DNA of 6,258 nt, taken from Pseudomonadota bacterium. Lineage in GTDB: Bacteria; Pseudomonadota; Alphaproteobacteria; Acetobacterales; Acetobacteraceae. Position 1 is the first letter of the stretch. Each line of letters starts with the position of its first letter. Below are positions 6,219-6,258 of the stretch, piece after piece. Position numbers and translations under genes: made by a program. The DNA is taken from NCBI GenBank assembly GCA_021784255.1, contig JAJXSZ010000187.1:1-6258 (forward strand). The letters are read 5' to 3'. Below the pieces are notes generated by a model that did no database searches, was not told the DNA's origin, and saw only the letters and a program-made list of their open reading frames with translations.

Positions 6219-6258
6219 GGCGCGCCTCCGCCCGGATCCCGCCGGATCGCCCCGCCGG
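6219..6258. other. Intergenic tail at the window edge
   Basis: Forty GC-rich bases after the PLP enzyme stop. No start codon with a Shine-Dalgarno and no hairpin with a T-run is visible, so whether the operon continues cannot be judged. Confidence 0.6.

Noticed and set aside
6219..6258. Terminator after the PLP enzyme gene
   Set aside because: Only weak complementarity and no T-run in the 40 bases visible.

Overview
The window is very GC-rich (about 70% or more by eye). It encodes five confidently recognisable proteins and no RNA gene, IS element or CRISPR array. The organism is most likely an alphaproteobacterium. A Hint-domain protein with an autotransporter-like repeat passenger, a typical alphaproteobacterial MreB, and a D-serine-deaminase-like PLP enzyme together suggest the Acetobacteraceae/Rhodospirillales. 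That placement is inference from protein style; no phylogenetic marker was compared.

Layout, left to right. (1) Positions 1-1543, minus strand: the N-terminal 514 codons of a Hint-domain (Hint_2 type) protein that runs off the left edge. It has a beta-solenoid-like passenger, a Hint module starting at Cys291, and the beginning of a further C-terminal domain. (2) Positions 1544-1828: an intergenic stretch with a relatively AT-rich patch (a weak promoter candidate for the Hint gene) and a five-copy 13-bp tandem repeat whose last unit overlaps the mreB stop codon. (3) Positions 1829-2872, minus: mreB, complete, with no mreC directly downstream. (4) Positions 2873-3021: a short spacer with two strong GC hairpins directly after the next gene's stop. 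(5) Positions 3022-4023, minus: a P1-family (S58, DmpA/NylC-like) N-terminal-nucleophile aminopeptidase or amidase. (6) Positions 4024-4124: a 101-bp divergent promoter region with a nested dyad. (7) Positions 4125-4916, plus: an MBL-fold hydrolase with a C-terminal winged helix (LACTB2-like layout). (8) Positions 4929-6218, plus: a fold-type III PLP enzyme of the D-serine dehydratase/D-threonine aldolase family, 12 bp after the previous gene, with its Shine-Dalgarno overlapping the upstream stop codon. The last 40 bases hold no gene.

Working together: genes 7 and 8 are almost certainly one translationally coupled operon. The divergent peptidase is a plausible functional neighbour: it could release D- or beta-amino acids from peptides or amides, which the PLP enzyme could then deaminate or cleave. 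That link is inference. mreB acts in cell-shape control and is probably unrelated. Many long open frames lie opposite or out of frame with the real genes; these are high-GC shadow ORFs and are not annotated.
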